Assembly: GCA_023388315.1 (NCBI GenBank)
Contig: JAEWGM010000009.1
Span: 26,416 to 90,415 of the forward strand
Source of the DNA: Bacteroidota bacterium
GTDB taxonomy: Bacteria; Bacteroidota; Bacteroidia; Bacteroidales; Dysgonomonadaceae
DNA length: 64,000 nucleotides
Direction of reading: 5' to 3'
Below the pieces are notes generated by a model. The model was not told the origin of the DNA and did not search any database. It saw only the letters and a program-made list of their open reading frames with translations. Shown here in pieces: positions 33,846 through 45,000 of the stretch. Positions within the stretch are counted from its first letter, which is position 1. Each line of letters opens with the position of its first letter. Both the position numbers and the translations under genes were made by a program.

Positions 33846-36800
33846 ATGAGAAAAAATTGTCGAATTTTAGCCTTTTTCATTTTATTTTGCTCTTCATTGT
33901 CTTTGCTTATGGCGCAGGAAAAGACCATTACAGGAGTAGTGTCTGACAATGAAGGAGAAACATTACCTGGTGTTTCGGTTGTAGTGAAAGGAACTACGCA
34001 AGGAACAGTTACAGATATAGATGGGAATTTTGAAATAAGCGTTCCACAGGGAGCCACGTTAGAATTTTCCTACGTTGGATTCCAACAACAGGAAATAAGA
34101 ATTACGGATCAAGAGCACGTGAATGTTATACTGAACACCTCTACAGTGGGGCTGGATGAGGTTGTTGTTGTAGGTTATGGCACACAATCACGACGCACAG
34201 TAACTTCTGCAATCACAAAAGTTGGAGGAGAGGTGTTGGAAAATATTCCAATCAGCACTATTGGTGAGGGCTTGAAAGGGAAAATAGCGGGTGCTCGAAT
34301 ATATTCCAATAATAACACACCTGGTGCGGATGCAACTATCCGTATTCGAGGAGGTTCCTCTATTAATAAAAGCAACGAGCCTCTTATTCTTGTAGATGGA
34401 GTAGAAAGAGCGTTTAGTGGTATTAATCCGAATGATATTGCATCTATAGAAGTGCTAAAAGATGCCGCTTCAACAGCTATCTACGGTTCGAGAGCTTCAA
34501 ATGGAGTGGTATTAATAACAACAAAAAAAGGATCAATAAATAAAGCCCCTAATATCACCTTTGAAGCCAACGTGGCATTACAAGAAGCGGCCACTTTATA
34601 TAGATTTATGAATGCATCCGATTATTTGAGTATTGTTCGTCCAGCCATTGCAGTAGGACCTAACGCAAGATTTAATTTTATGGATGGATATTCAGCTAGC
34701 TCAGGAAATACAGCCTCCTCTATTTATTCAACACGCTATCTAAACGATGGTGAAACTATTCCGGCCGGCTATCAATCTATGCCAGATCCCTTAGATCCTA
34801 CCAAAATTCTAATTTTTCAGGATAACAATTTTCAAAATGAAATATATAGAAGAAACCTATGGCAAAATTATTATGTAGGACTTGATGGAGGAAATGAAGG
34901 TGTTCGCTATAATGTAAGCTTAGGTTACACAGACGATGCTGGCGTTGCTATCGCAACAAATTACTCTCGCTTAAATTTACGTAGCAATATTGATGTGAAT
35001 ATTAATAAATTCTTGTCGCTTGTAGGAGGGTTTGATTATTCACGTGCTGAATCTCAAGAGTATGAAAACCAAATGAACGTAATTTCTCGAGGCCTTGCTA
35101 CTCCTCCTACACAAAAAAAATATAATGAAGACGGAACTCCCACAAAAGGCTATAATGCAACCTCTCCCAATCCTTTATGGTTTGCTTATTATAATGATCA
35201 AGGTCGAGCAGACAAACGGTTGTCAGCTTTTGGAAAACTGACTTATAGAGTTTTGGAAGGACTAAAGACAGAGGCTCAATTATCAACTTACAACCATCAT
35301 TATAAAAGTGATAGTTTTCAGAAAGCCAATGAATTTAACGGATTACGTCCCGCTAAATCCTCATTTGGTGAGCTTAGACGGGACAAATTAGAAATATATA
35401 CAACTTATAATAAAAATGTCAATCACCATTTCTTTTCAATCATGGGTGGATATTCTTATCAGAAGGATATTAATCAAGCCTTGGCAGCGGAAGTAGATGG
35501 TGCAAGCTCAGACAAGGTTCCAACTTTAACAGCGGGGCCAAATAAAAAGAATGCAACCAGTAATTATACGGAAGATATTACCATTGGTTATTTTGGACGT
35601 TTATCGTACGATTTCGAGAAGAAATATCTTTTTTCTGCAACATTCCGTCACGATGCATCTTCACGATTTAGCCCTGGTAACCAATGGGGATTTTTCCCAG
35701 GGATATCTGCGGGATGGATTATTTCCGATGAAAATTTTATGAAAGAAATCAAAAATCTGGATGATTTAAAATTAAGAATTAGTTATGGACAAACCGGTAA
35801 TAACTCAATTGGACTATATGATGCATATGGAAGATACTCTACTAATGCAAAATACGATGGCGTTGCAGGAATTGTTCCTTCAACTATGCCAAATTTAGAT
35901 TTGACGTGGGAAACTTCTACCCAACTGGATGTAGGCTTTGACTTATCTTTATTCAATAACCGAATAACCATAAATGCAGATTATTTTGACAAAAGAACAG
36001 AAAATCTTCTTTTCAGTAAAGAACTTCCTAATACAAGTGGTTTTGCCAACGTGCAAACAAACATCGGAGAAGTGAAATTTTACGGTTTCGACATAGAGAT
36101 TGGCTCAGTTAATATTCAAACTCAGGATTTCGAATGGTCTTCTATGTTCACCTGGAGTTTTGTAAAAAATAAAGTTTTAAAACTTCCAGATAATGGGCGT
36201 GAACATAATCGAATTGGTGGTATTACATTAGCTGATGGAACCGCTTTTGGAGGTACAGCTGAAGGCGAGCCGCTTTACCGATATTACGGCTATGTTACGG
36301 ATTTTATAATAGAAACTCAAGCACAGGCCGATAATGCTATGTATGATAATTCAGCAAAGGGATATCGTCATTCTGATGGCAAAAGAGTTGCCGGAAGAAA
36401 AGAAATCGGAGATTATGAGTGGAAAAATCGCCCAGGCAGTTTAACGAGAGAGGGAGCGGATTATATAGATAGCCAAGATCAGTTTTTCTTGGGATATACT
36501 GTTCCTCATTCAACAGGAGGATTGAACAACAACTTTACATATAAAAATTTCTCTTTAAATATATTTTTAGATTGGGCTTTAGGCCACTCTATCAACAATA
36601 ACTCCGAAATGCGTTACTTTATGAATACGTTTGCCAATAATTATACTTTAATAGATAAAGTTAAAGAAACTTGGAAACAGCCGGGAGATAATACAAAATA
36701 CGCTCGATTCACCGCAAATGACCCCGATGACGGAAATGCCAACTTTAGCCGGACGTCTAATATATTTAATTATAAAGGCGATTATTTGTGTATTCGCGAA

Positions 36801-37010
36801 GTTAGCTTACAATACAATATCCCACCTGTCAAATTGAGAAAGTTCGGAATTCAGAATTTAGCAATCACTCTATCAGGAAATAACTTACATTATTTTACAC
36901 AGGTTGAAGGAGTATCACCGGAAGTGGGAACATCTACCACTTATAATGCTAATTACCACAATTATCCTCCTATTCGAAAATATTCAATCGGTGCTAAAGT
37001 TACATTTTAA
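33846..37010 (+). CDS. SusC-like TonB-dependent receptor of the sialic-acid operon (NanO-like)
   Basis: Outer-membrane transporter. 1054 residues: signal peptide (to LMAQ, ~24), CarboxypepD_reg-like domain (TITGVVSDNEGETLPGVSVVVKG, ~27-110), TonB box region (LDEVVVVGYGTQSRRTV), plug domain with RIRGGSSINKSNEPLILVDGV, and a 22-strand barrel ending in a Phe (IGAKVTF). It pairs with the SusD gene 24 bases downstream and lies between nanA and a sialidase, matching the NanO-NanU sialic-acid uptake pair of oral and gut Bacteroidales. Its codon use is more AT-rich than that of the catalytic part of the sialidase gene. Confidence 0.85.
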   Translation: MRKNCRILAFFILFCSSLSLLMAQEKTITGVVSDNEGETLPGVSVVVKGTTQGTVTDIDGNFEISVPQGATLEFSYVGFQQQEIRITDQEHVNVILNTSTVGLDEVVVVGYGTQSRRTVTSAITKVGGEVLENIPISTIGEGLKGKIAGARIYSNNNTPGADATIRIRGGSSINKSNEPLILVDGVERAFSGINPNDIASIEVLKDAASTAIYGSRASNGVVLITTKKGSINKAPNITFEANVALQEAATLYRFMNASDYLSIVRPAIAVGPNARFNFMDGYSASSGNTASSIYSTRYLNDGETIPAGYQSMPDPLDPTKILIFQDNNFQNEIYRRNLWQNYYVGLDGGNEGVRYNVSLGYTDDAGVAIATNYSRLNLRSNIDVNINKFLSLVGGFDYSRAESQEYENQMNVISRGLATPPTQKKYNEDGTPTKGYNATSPNPLWFAYYNDQGRADKRLSAFGKLTYRVLEGLKTEAQLSTYNHHYKSDSFQKANEFNGLRPAKSSFGELRRDKLEIYTTYNKNVNHHFFSIMGGYSYQKDINQALAAEVDGASSDKVPTLTAGPNKKNATSNYTEDITIGYFGRLSYDFEKKYLFSATFRHDASSRFSPGNQWGFFPGISAGWIISDENFMKEIKNLDDLKLRISYGQTGNNSIGLYDAYGRYSTNAKYDGVAGIVPSTMPNLDLTWETSTQLDVGFDLSLFNNRITINADYFDKRTENLLFSKELPNTSGFANVQTNIGEVKFYGFDIEIGSVNIQTQDFEWSSMFTWSFVKNKVLKLPDNGREHNRIGGITLADGTAFGGTAEGEPLYRYYGYVTDFIIETQAQADNAMYDNSAKGYRHSDGKRVAGRKEIGDYEWKNRPGSLTREGADYIDSQDQFFLGYTVPHSTGGLNNNFTYKNFSLNIFLDWALGHSINNNSEMRYFMNTFANNYTLIDKVKETWKQPGDNTKYARFTANDPDDGNANFSRTSNIFNYKGDYLCIREVSLQYNIPPVKLRKFGIQNLAITLSGNNLHYFTQVEGVSPEVGTSTTYNANYHNYPPIRKYSIGAKVTF

Positions 37011-37034
37011 TCTTCACACATAAAATCTAAAATT

Positions 37035-38486
37035 ATGAGACTTAAAACGATATTATTAATGACGATCTTTGCGATGCTGACTGCGTGTCATGCCGATTTA
37101 GATATACAGCAAAAAAGTGAAGTGTCTGCAAATTCAATGTGGCAAGACGAAGGAGATGCTACATCAGCTATGTATGGTTTGTATGATAAATTTAGATCAA
37201 CCTTTTCTCAAGGCTATATGTATTGGGGAGAGTATCGAACAGGATTATGGGGTGACGGCTTAACAGGACAGACCTCTAGAGATCAAGTGTATCAAAACCA
37301 AATACCAACAAATCACGGTTATGCCAACTGGGAGAATTTATACACTACCATTAATCAAGCAAATCTTATTCTCAAATACACCCCAAATATTGCTTTCAAC
37401 AGTGAAAAATCTAAAAACAGAGTACTGGCTAACGCCCATTATGTTAGAGCATTCTGTTATTATTGGATTGGCCGTATTTGGGGAGACGCTCCGGTGTTGC
37501 TAGAGGGTTTTGAGTCCGATAAACAAGAAGGCCTTTTTCCCGAACGAGATTCAGCAGACAAAGTTTTTCAACAAGTAAGCGAGGATATAGAGAAAGCCTT
37601 GGCGCTAATTCCATCTGATGGAATTGAACGAGGCCTTGCCTCTACTGGTGCTATTAACCTACTAAAGACCGACTATAATCTCTGGATGTATAAAGTGAGA
37701 AATGGAGCACAATTTCACTTAGATGCAGCAAACACAGCAGTCACCGCAGTATTGGGCAATTCTGCCTTTGAGTTAGAAGAAAGTTTTAACAGTATTTTTG
37801 AAAATGAGATGGGTAAAGAAATTATTTTCGCTTGGCGGTATATTAAAGATGAATATACGGGAGGCTATCCTTCCGACTACCTTGTTCCCTCACAGTATGT
37901 TTCGGAAGAAGCCATCGAAAACCCAGTAAAAGTTGGAAGTCATCAGCAATGGTGTTTCTATACCGAAGAATATAAAAACATTCTTTCTGAAGATGATGGA
38001 GATCAAAGAACTAAAGTGAGTTTTGAAACCTACTTCGATGAGCAAAAAAATGCGACATTCCAATGGATTAATAAATTTGCAGGCGAGTGGATTAATGGAA
38101 CACGCATATTTGATTCAGATATTATTGTTTACCGTTATGCTGATGCTTTGTTGTTTGATTCCGAAATCAAATTGGAGGGTCAGGATTTATCCGGCTCGTT
38201 AACTGCACTAAACAAAATTGCTGAAAGAGCATATGGAGTAAAAGATTTTTATTCTTCTGGATTGTCTGCAACGGAAATTAAAGAAGCTATATTAACTGAA
38301 CGACTAAAAGAATTTGCCGCAGAAGGAAAACTTTGGTGGGATTATATTCGGTTTGGTGTAGCGTTTGAAAAGAATCCTTACTTAAAAGGGAGAGAGAATG
38401 AGTTAAACGTATTGTTATGGCCAGTAGCTCAGGTGTCTATTAACAAAAATCCAAATATTAAACAAACACCAGGGTATGACAAATAA
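37035..38486 (+). CDS. SusD/RagB-like surface lipoprotein (NanU-like)
   Basis: Captures glycans or sugars at the cell surface and covers its SusC partner. 483 residues: lipobox LTAC (Cys at about 18), then a helical TPR-rich SusD fold (RAFCYYWIGRIWGDAPVLLEGF, DYNLWMYKVRNGAQFHLDAAN) and the C-terminal signature TERLKEFAAEGKLWWDYIRFG with QTPGYDK at the end. It overlaps the sialidase start by 11 bases. Ligand inferred from the operon: free or bound sialic acid. Confidence 0.85.
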   Translation: MRLKTILLMTIFAMLTACHADLDIQQKSEVSANSMWQDEGDATSAMYGLYDKFRSTFSQGYMYWGEYRTGLWGDGLTGQTSRDQVYQNQIPTNHGYANWENLYTTINQANLILKYTPNIAFNSEKSKNRVLANAHYVRAFCYYWIGRIWGDAPVLLEGFESDKQEGLFPERDSADKVFQQVSEDIEKALALIPSDGIERGLASTGAINLLKTDYNLWMYKVRNGAQFHLDAANTAVTAVLGNSAFELEESFNSIFENEMGKEIIFAWRYIKDEYTGGYPSDYLVPSQYVSEEAIENPVKVGSHQQWCFYTEEYKNILSEDDGDQRTKVSFETYFDEQKNATFQWINKFAGEWINGTRIFDSDIIVYRYADALLFDSEIKLEGQDLSGSLTALNKIAERAYGVKDFYSSGLSATEIKEAILTERLKEFAAEGKLWWDYIRFGVAFEKNPYLKGRENELNVLLWPVAQVSINKNPNIKQTPGYDK

Positions 38487-40119
38487 ATATAGCTTAAAAA
38501 ACACACTCTTTATTCTTCTTTTTGTTGTTGTAGGACTATCTTGTGCAAATTATACAGATGAAATCACTGTAAGAATAGAAAATCCCATTCTACCGATTTT
38601 AATCGGAAAGGAGGCAAATCCTGTAGTAAAAATCAGATTAATCCGCCAACAACCGGAAGATTATACGTTGCAAAAGATAACTGTTTCAATGGAAGGAACC
38701 ACCGATTTGAACGACATAGAACACATAGCGCTCTTCAAATCCGATGGCAAAGGAAACTTCGCAACCGAATCACAGATTGGGGAAGCGCAAACGCCTGCCT
38801 CCACAGTGATATTTAAAGATGATTTCAGCGTTACCGAAGATACACTTACCCTTTGGGTATCCGTCACGCTGAAAGACAATATCGATCTGACACACAGAGT
38901 TAAAGCGCAACTTAAGGGCATTACTGCGGATATTGGGAAAATCCGCATCCCCGACACAGACGGACAGAGCCTGAGAGTGGGCGTAGCAGTACGTCAGCAT
39001 AAACAGGACGGTGTGCACACCTCGCGCATTCCGGGATTGGCTACATCAAAACAAGGCACTTTGCTCGCCATCTACGATGCGCGGTATGAAAGCGCGCGCG
39101 ACCTCCAAGGGCATATGGATATCGCCTTAAACCGAAGTTTTGACGGCGGCCGCACCTGGCAACCGATGCAGGTGGTGCTGGATATGAACGAATGGGGCGG
39201 GCTGCCGGAAAAATTCAACGGAGTAAGCGACGCCTGCATTCTGGTGGACGATAATACCGGTGATATCTACGTAGCCGGGCTTTGGATGCACGGCGTACTC
39301 GATCGGGAAACCGGGAAATGGGTAGAAGGTATGACAGAAGACAGCGCCCGATGGATTCACCAATGGCAGGCAAAAGGCTCTCAACCCGGGTTCGGCGTAA
39401 AAGAAACATCGCAATTCTTAATCACAAAAAGTACGGATGACGGAGCCACTTGGAGCGAGCCACAGAATATCACCCACATCAAGAAAAAAGAGTGGTGGTT
39501 GTTTGCTCCCGCACCGGGACACGGAATCACGCTAACTGACGGAACATTGGTATTTCCTACACAGGGCCGCGACGAGACAGGACACCCGTTTTCCAACATC
39601 ACGTGGAGTAAAGACGGCGGAAATACCTGGACAACAAGCGATCCTGCTCACAAAAACACGACTGAATGTATGGCCGTAGAGTTGTTGGACGGATCGATTA
39701 TGCTGAATATGCGTGACAACCGTAACCGTGGCAACGATGAAGTGAACGGACGAACCATCGCTATAACAACCGATCTTGGCGAGACCTGGACAGAACATCA
39801 CACTTCACGAAAGGCATTAATTGAGCCCACCTGTATGGCCAGCCTGCACAAACATACCTATCGGCAAAGCGGAGAGGAAAAATCGGTGTTGTTGTTTGTA
39901 AATCCCGCTTCTACCTCAAAGCGCCACAATATTACACTGAAAGTCAGCTACGATGATGGTAATTCTTGGCCCGAAGACAAGCATATCCTCCTCGATGAAT
40001 ACAGCGGCCGGGGGTACTCTTGCATCACTTCCGTAAATGATTCAACCATCGGCGTTCTTTACGAAAGCAGTCAAGCGGATATGGTTTATCAAACGGTAGC
40101 GTTGGATGAAATCCGGTAA
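38476..40119 (+). CDS. nanH: Exo-alpha-sialidase
   Basis: Releases terminal sialic acid from glycans outside the cell or in the periplasm. 547 residues: lipobox VGLSC near residue 23; an N-terminal sialidase-associated beta domain (~30-165); then the catalytic six-bladed propeller with SRIPGLAT near 184 (the (F)RIP arginine) and Asp boxes SFDGGRTW (~220), STDDGATW (~318), SKDGGNTW (~377), TTDLGETW (~430) and SYDDGNSW (~490). The gene begins inside the SusD stop. Base composition shifts inside it: the 5' part is AT-rich like susC/susD, the catalytic part clearly GC-richer. Confidence 0.9.
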   Translation: MTNKYSLKNTLFILLFVVVGLSCANYTDEITVRIENPILPILIGKEANPVVKIRLIRQQPEDYTLQKITVSMEGTTDLNDIEHIALFKSDGKGNFATESQIGEAQTPASTVIFKDDFSVTEDTLTLWVSVTLKDNIDLTHRVKAQLKGITADIGKIRIPDTDGQSLRVGVAVRQHKQDGVHTSRIPGLATSKQGTLLAIYDARYESARDLQGHMDIALNRSFDGGRTWQPMQVVLDMNEWGGLPEKFNGVSDACILVDDNTGDIYVAGLWMHGVLDRETGKWVEGMTEDSARWIHQWQAKGSQPGFGVKETSQFLITKSTDDGATWSEPQNITHIKKKEWWLFAPAPGHGITLTDGTLVFPTQGRDETGHPFSNITWSKDGGNTWTTSDPAHKNTTECMAVELLDGSIMLNMRDNRNRGNDEVNGRTIAITTDLGETWTEHHTSRKALIEPTCMASLHKHTYRQSGEEKSVLLFVNPASTSKRHNITLKVSYDDGNSWPEDKHILLDEYSGRGYSCITSVNDSTIGVLYESSQADMVYQTVALDEIR

Positions 40120-40331
40120 GAATATGCAAAAAGCATGTACACACCGTTTCATAACACCCCGTAAATCAAAAAACATAAAATAAATCTCCCTCACATTCTA
40201 TTTCCTGACTTCTAACTTATGTGTACCACAGTCACTTTAAGTGGATTACGAAAACAATGATTTGTAGTTGGCTAAAAAGATTAAAGTAACTTATTTTAGA
40301 AAACACAAATAGATATGGAATGCGTAACGCA

Positions 40332-40370
40332 CAAAAAAACGATTAGAAATTGAATTTCTAATCGTTTTTT
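40332..40370. terminator. Bidirectional terminator between convergent operons
   Basis: A ~16-bp stem AAAACGATTAGAAAT / ATTTCTAATCGTTTT with a tiny loop; A-run on one side and T-run on the other, so it can serve the sialic-acid operon (plus) and the SusD gene ending at 40398 (minus). The remaining DNA at 40120-40331 shows nothing else. Confidence 0.85.
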
Positions 40371-40397
40371 ATATTTATACATTCACTAAGCAAAGGA

Positions 40398-42029
40398 TTA
40401 ATTCCATCCCGGATTTTGATGCCCTTCCAATGCCGGGTTCGCCTGCATTTCGCTCAACGGAATAGGCCACAAAAGAGCATATTCGGGAATAGCGCCCACT
40501 TTGGTAGATCCATCGGGTTTGTTTTGGATTGTTGCGGAAGCTAAGGGCACCCACTTCAATTTTCCGGAGTTCATGCCATTTGCCTCAGGATATAAACGAG
40601 TGCGTCGAATATCATCCCAAATTTTGAATTCCAACGGAAACTCGTGCAAACGCTCCGTAAGAATAGATTGAATCAATTCATCTCCGCCCGCGGTTTCGTT
40701 TGCTAAGCCGGCACGTTTTCTCACCTGATTTAAATACGAACGGGCTTCTGCCTCTTTTCCCGTGCGAGCAAAACCTTCGGCGGCAATAAGCAACACTTCC
40801 GCATAGCGATATATCGGCATATTGTAGTCTCCATCTCGGCCATTAATTAAAGACCCTTCATCGAACCACGCCCAGTTTCCCACATTATTCAATGTATGCG
40901 ATTCTCCTGTATTATCGGTATATTCACGGAAGAAGAATTGTTTCTCCATACTTCTGATATCGGAAGGATGGTAACTGTTAATCAACATATCGCAAGGCAA
41001 ATAAGCATTATACAATACGTCTCCGCCCGGCTTAAACACACTATTTCCATCACGGTTTTTCCACTGAAAAGCATCCGTACCAATGGAGCGCACTGCATAA
41101 GAGTTACCCACATTGTAACTGGTTTGATTGTACTCTTTAGCGAAGATAATTTCGTTGGACGACTTAGTGGTTTTAATCACATTGTAGGCTGAATTCAGGC
41201 CGGTGCTACTTCCTTCGGGCTGAATGAGAGCGTGTTGCCCACCATTTATTACATTCATAGCCATATCTGCCGCTTTGGTATAATAGGCGTTGCCGCCGTT
41301 TACAGGTGCGCCTGCCCATTGCAAATATACTTGTGCCAATAAGGTTTGCGCCATGGGTTTTGTAACATAGCCGCCGTTGGCATAAAACGGAACATTGGGC
41401 AAGGCGCTTCCGCCGATAACCTCAAGCAGGTCTTTTTCAATGTTTTGATACACTTGCGCCGCGGGTGTGCGTTCAACATAAATTCCATCTAAAGAAGTAT
41501 ATGGCTCATCTATGTAGGGAACATCGCCATATTCTTTCACTAGATAAAAATAAGCGTATGCCCTGAAGAACTTACCTTGTGCCAAGAAGTTGGCAATTTG
41601 CGCTTCAGTTAACACATCCGTCATTTTTGGGATATTTGCAATAACAAAGTTGGCTCTACTTATCCCGATATAAAATTCTGTCCATATTTTTTGAGAAGTA
41701 GAGTTGAACGATTCAATGTTAAAGTTGCTACCTTCGGAAGCATTTGTAAATGTTCTGTCTTTTCGTTTATCAACAAACAAGCCCGACATTATACCGCCCC
41801 ACATGGTGGCTTTTGGCGTCCATCCTCCGTCTACGTCGATATTATTTAAATAGGGAACCCCTCCGAAATAGAGCGCGTTCACACCCGTTTTAGCATCGGA
41901 TTCAGTTTTCCAGAATTGGTTGGTGGTTTTCTCGTCTAAGGGATTCTCCGATAGAAAACCATCGCATGAAATTACCATCAATGGTAGAATCATCATGCAA
42001 AAGATAAATTTGTATATATTAAGTTTCAT
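40398..42029 (-). CDS. SusD/RagB-like surface glycan-binding lipoprotein
   Basis: 543 residues. Lipobox VISC (Cys ~22), N-terminal SusD motif NPLDEKTTNQFWKTESDAKTGVNALYFG, RAYAYFYLVKEYGDVPYI, and C-terminal QSILTERLHEFPLEFKIWDDIRRTRLYPEA with HQNPGWN at the end. Second gene of a susC-susD pair; it begins 27 bases after the SusC stop. Substrate not evident; the neighbouring GH3 gene has its own terminator upstream of the pair's promoter. Confidence 0.88.
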   Translation of the reverse strand: MKLNIYKFIFCMMILPLMVISCDGFLSENPLDEKTTNQFWKTESDAKTGVNALYFGGVPYLNNIDVDGGWTPKATMWGGIMSGLFVDKRKDRTFTNASEGSNFNIESFNSTSQKIWTEFYIGISRANFVIANIPKMTDVLTEAQIANFLAQGKFFRAYAYFYLVKEYGDVPYIDEPYTSLDGIYVERTPAAQVYQNIEKDLLEVIGGSALPNVPFYANGGYVTKPMAQTLLAQVYLQWAGAPVNGGNAYYTKAADMAMNVINGGQHALIQPEGSSTGLNSAYNVIKTTKSSNEIIFAKEYNQTSYNVGNSYAVRSIGTDAFQWKNRDGNSVFKPGGDVLYNAYLPCDMLINSYHPSDIRSMEKQFFFREYTDNTGESHTLNNVGNWAWFDEGSLINGRDGDYNMPIYRYAEVLLIAAEGFARTGKEAEARSYLNQVRKRAGLANETAGGDELIQSILTERLHEFPLEFKIWDDIRRTRLYPEANGMNSGKLKWVPLASATIQNKPDGSTKVGAIPEYALLWPIPLSEMQANPALEGHQNPGWN

Positions 42030-42056
42030 ATGATTATAATTTTATTCTCCTGTAAA

Positions 42057-45000
42057 TTAGAATGATAAATTAATACCGAACGTAAATGTTCTCGGGCGGG
42101 GATAGGTAAAAAACTGTCGGTTTGTACCCCATTTATTGTCGCCCAAACGAGATGAGTTCTCCGGGTCGTAGCCTAAGTAATCGGAAGAAGTAATAAGGAA
42201 AGCATTATTTACGTTAGCATATACGCGCAATGCGGAAAGCCCCATTCTCTGAAGGCTGTTTGGGCTAAACGTATATCCCATTTGAATGAGATTGCCTCTT
42301 AAATACGATCCATCGGCCACCCAAGTGTCATCGGCATTGGCGTTGCTACCCATTGAGAAGTTTGCCAAGCGTATTGCCTGCGCGGTTCCATTGGGGTTGA
42401 GCGTAGGATGCCAAGCATCTTTCCAGAGCCGGTCTATACCGCTTGTCAAGAATCGTCCTTCCGTTGAGTGAAAGAACTCTTGCATAATTTGGGCGCCCCA
42501 AGAAAATTGCAAATCCACAGTTAAATCGAAACCTTTATAGTTGAATGTGTTGATAAATGAACCCATCCAATCGGGAAGGCCGTTTCCAAGAATTTCTCTT
42601 TGTTTGTATGTTACCTTTTCTCCGATGGTTGAAGGTACGTTCATGGTATTGGGATCCCAATTTTCAGGAACTCCGTCATAAATGCCGGCACGTTTATATC
42701 CGTAAAATGTGGAGAGTTCTTCTCCTTCACGAATCAACATGTCATATCCAACGAACCCGTCAAGCAAAATTTGTCTTTTTCCGGTAATCGGGTCCACCGA
42801 CGAGCTCTCGTCCAGTTTTTCCACTTTGTTTTTGTTAAAACTAAGGTTTAACGTAGTGTTCCATTGGAAGTCATTTACATCCACGGGATAAGCGTTAATC
42901 AGCAAGTCTATCCCTTTATTGGACACCTCGCCGATGTTGCTTGTGATGGATGAGAAACCCGTTGTACGCGGTATGGGACGACTTAATAATAAGTCAGTTG
43001 TGTATTTGTAGTAATAAGAAGCCTCTATGTTTAGCCTGCTATTAAACAACCCTAAATCCACACCAATATCCCATTGATTTGTTCTTTCCCATTTTAAATC
43101 GGGATTTGGCATTCGGGTTGTATAAGACACCGTTTGTAGTGCATCGCCTATAATGGTGGTGGACTGCCCGATGGTAGCCAACGAAGCATACGTGCCTATT
43201 TCTGAGTTCCCGGTTACACCAAAAGAAGTGTGAGGTTTTAACCTGCTTATTACCGAGTTGCCTGCCAGAAAATCTTCATTTGACATCATCCAACCAAGGC
43301 CGATAGAAGGAAACCAAGAATATTTATTGTTGGCACCAAATTTAGAGGAACCATCCCAACGACTTGTTACCGTAGCCATATATTTATTATCGTATGAATA
43401 TGCCATACGTAAAAAATAGGAGTTCATAGACCATTTATCATGATCATTTCCCACGGAGGGCCTGTCCGATCCTTTTCCTAAATTGTAATAACCATAAAAA
43501 TCATCGGTAAAGTTTGAACCTATGGCGTTGAAATAGGTATAAGTGCGTTCTTGCCACGACATCCCGCCCATTGCATTCACGGAGTGTTTATCAAACAACT
43601 TATTGTATGTGAGATACGTTTCTTCTTGCCAATAGAGCGTATTTGAATTATTGCCCTCGGCCCTTCCCGTAGAACTTTGATTGATTAGCGGACGAGGGGT
43701 AAAAGGTGTGTAATTGGCATTGCGATTGTTATGATAATCAATACCAAATTGGGTTTTTAAATCGAGCCCATCTGCCAGATGAAATGTGAGCGCGGCATTA
43801 CCAAAAATTTGGGTTCTGTTTTGCTTCGCTTCCATTCTCTTAAGCAACTCCACCGGGTTACCCACGCCTTCGGGGCTAAATCCCTGCATTGCATTAGGAA
43901 GAGGGTTGTCTTTATCCCTATAAATGGCGCTTGTACTAAAACTGTTTGTTTGAGCATATTGTCCATCCAGCATTACCGGAAGGAAAGGCAACAATTCTAC
44001 CATTGTACGCAATGCTCCCTGTCCGTATGGATTATCGGAAGTTCTATTACCCCAAGAATGGTTTACGAGCAAGTTCACACCGGTAGATAACCACTTGGTG
44101 GGTTTGTCGTCGTATGCCAGTTTAGCGTTTAACCTTTTAAAATACGTATTATGCAAAATTCCTTGTTGATCCGTGTAGTTTAGGAAAGCCCCTACCGAAT
44201 GATCGTTATCGCCACGCTGAATAGTCAGTTGGTGATTATGAGAGAACGCGGTGCGCGAAGCCTCTCTTTGCCAATCTGTATTATATTTTGGTGAGCCATC
44301 GGCATTGAATATCCGCTCATCGGTGAATATTTGCGATAGGTCTGTGGTAAAGTTCCTGTTTTGCCACGCGTTGGCATTTTCTAGCCCCTGTTTAAAGGCC
44401 GACATCCATTCATTTGCATCCATCACGTCCATATATCTTGCCATGTTGCTAATAGACATAGAGCCATCGTAAGATATACGTGCGCGGCTTCCCGTATTTC
44501 CGCCTCGTTTAGTTGTAACAAGAATTACGCCATTGGCACCGCGCGCGCCATAAATAGCCGCGGATGAGGCATCTTTTAATACTTCAATAGATTCAATGTC
44601 GTTCGGATTCAAAAATTGAAAATTAGACATCACCACTCCATCTACAACATATAAAGGACTGGCAGAAGCATTAATGGTGGAAATACCGCGAATTATCACT
44701 CGCATTTCTCCTCCCGGCTGCCCCGTATTGGAGAAGATGTTTACTCCGGCAGCTTTTCCCTTTAATCCTTCAAGCGCGTTAAACGATTGACCTTTTATAA
44801 TGTCACTCCCCTTAGCGGTTGAAATAGAGCCGGTAACATCCGATTTGCGCATTGTACCGTATCCTACAACCACCAACTCATCTAAGAGTTCTGTGTCGGA
44901 GGCCATTTGCACATCAATAGTTTCGCGGCCGTTTACCGCAATAGTTTGGGTTTTCATCCCCACATAACTGAACACTAAGTTTCCGTTTGATGGCACGTTG

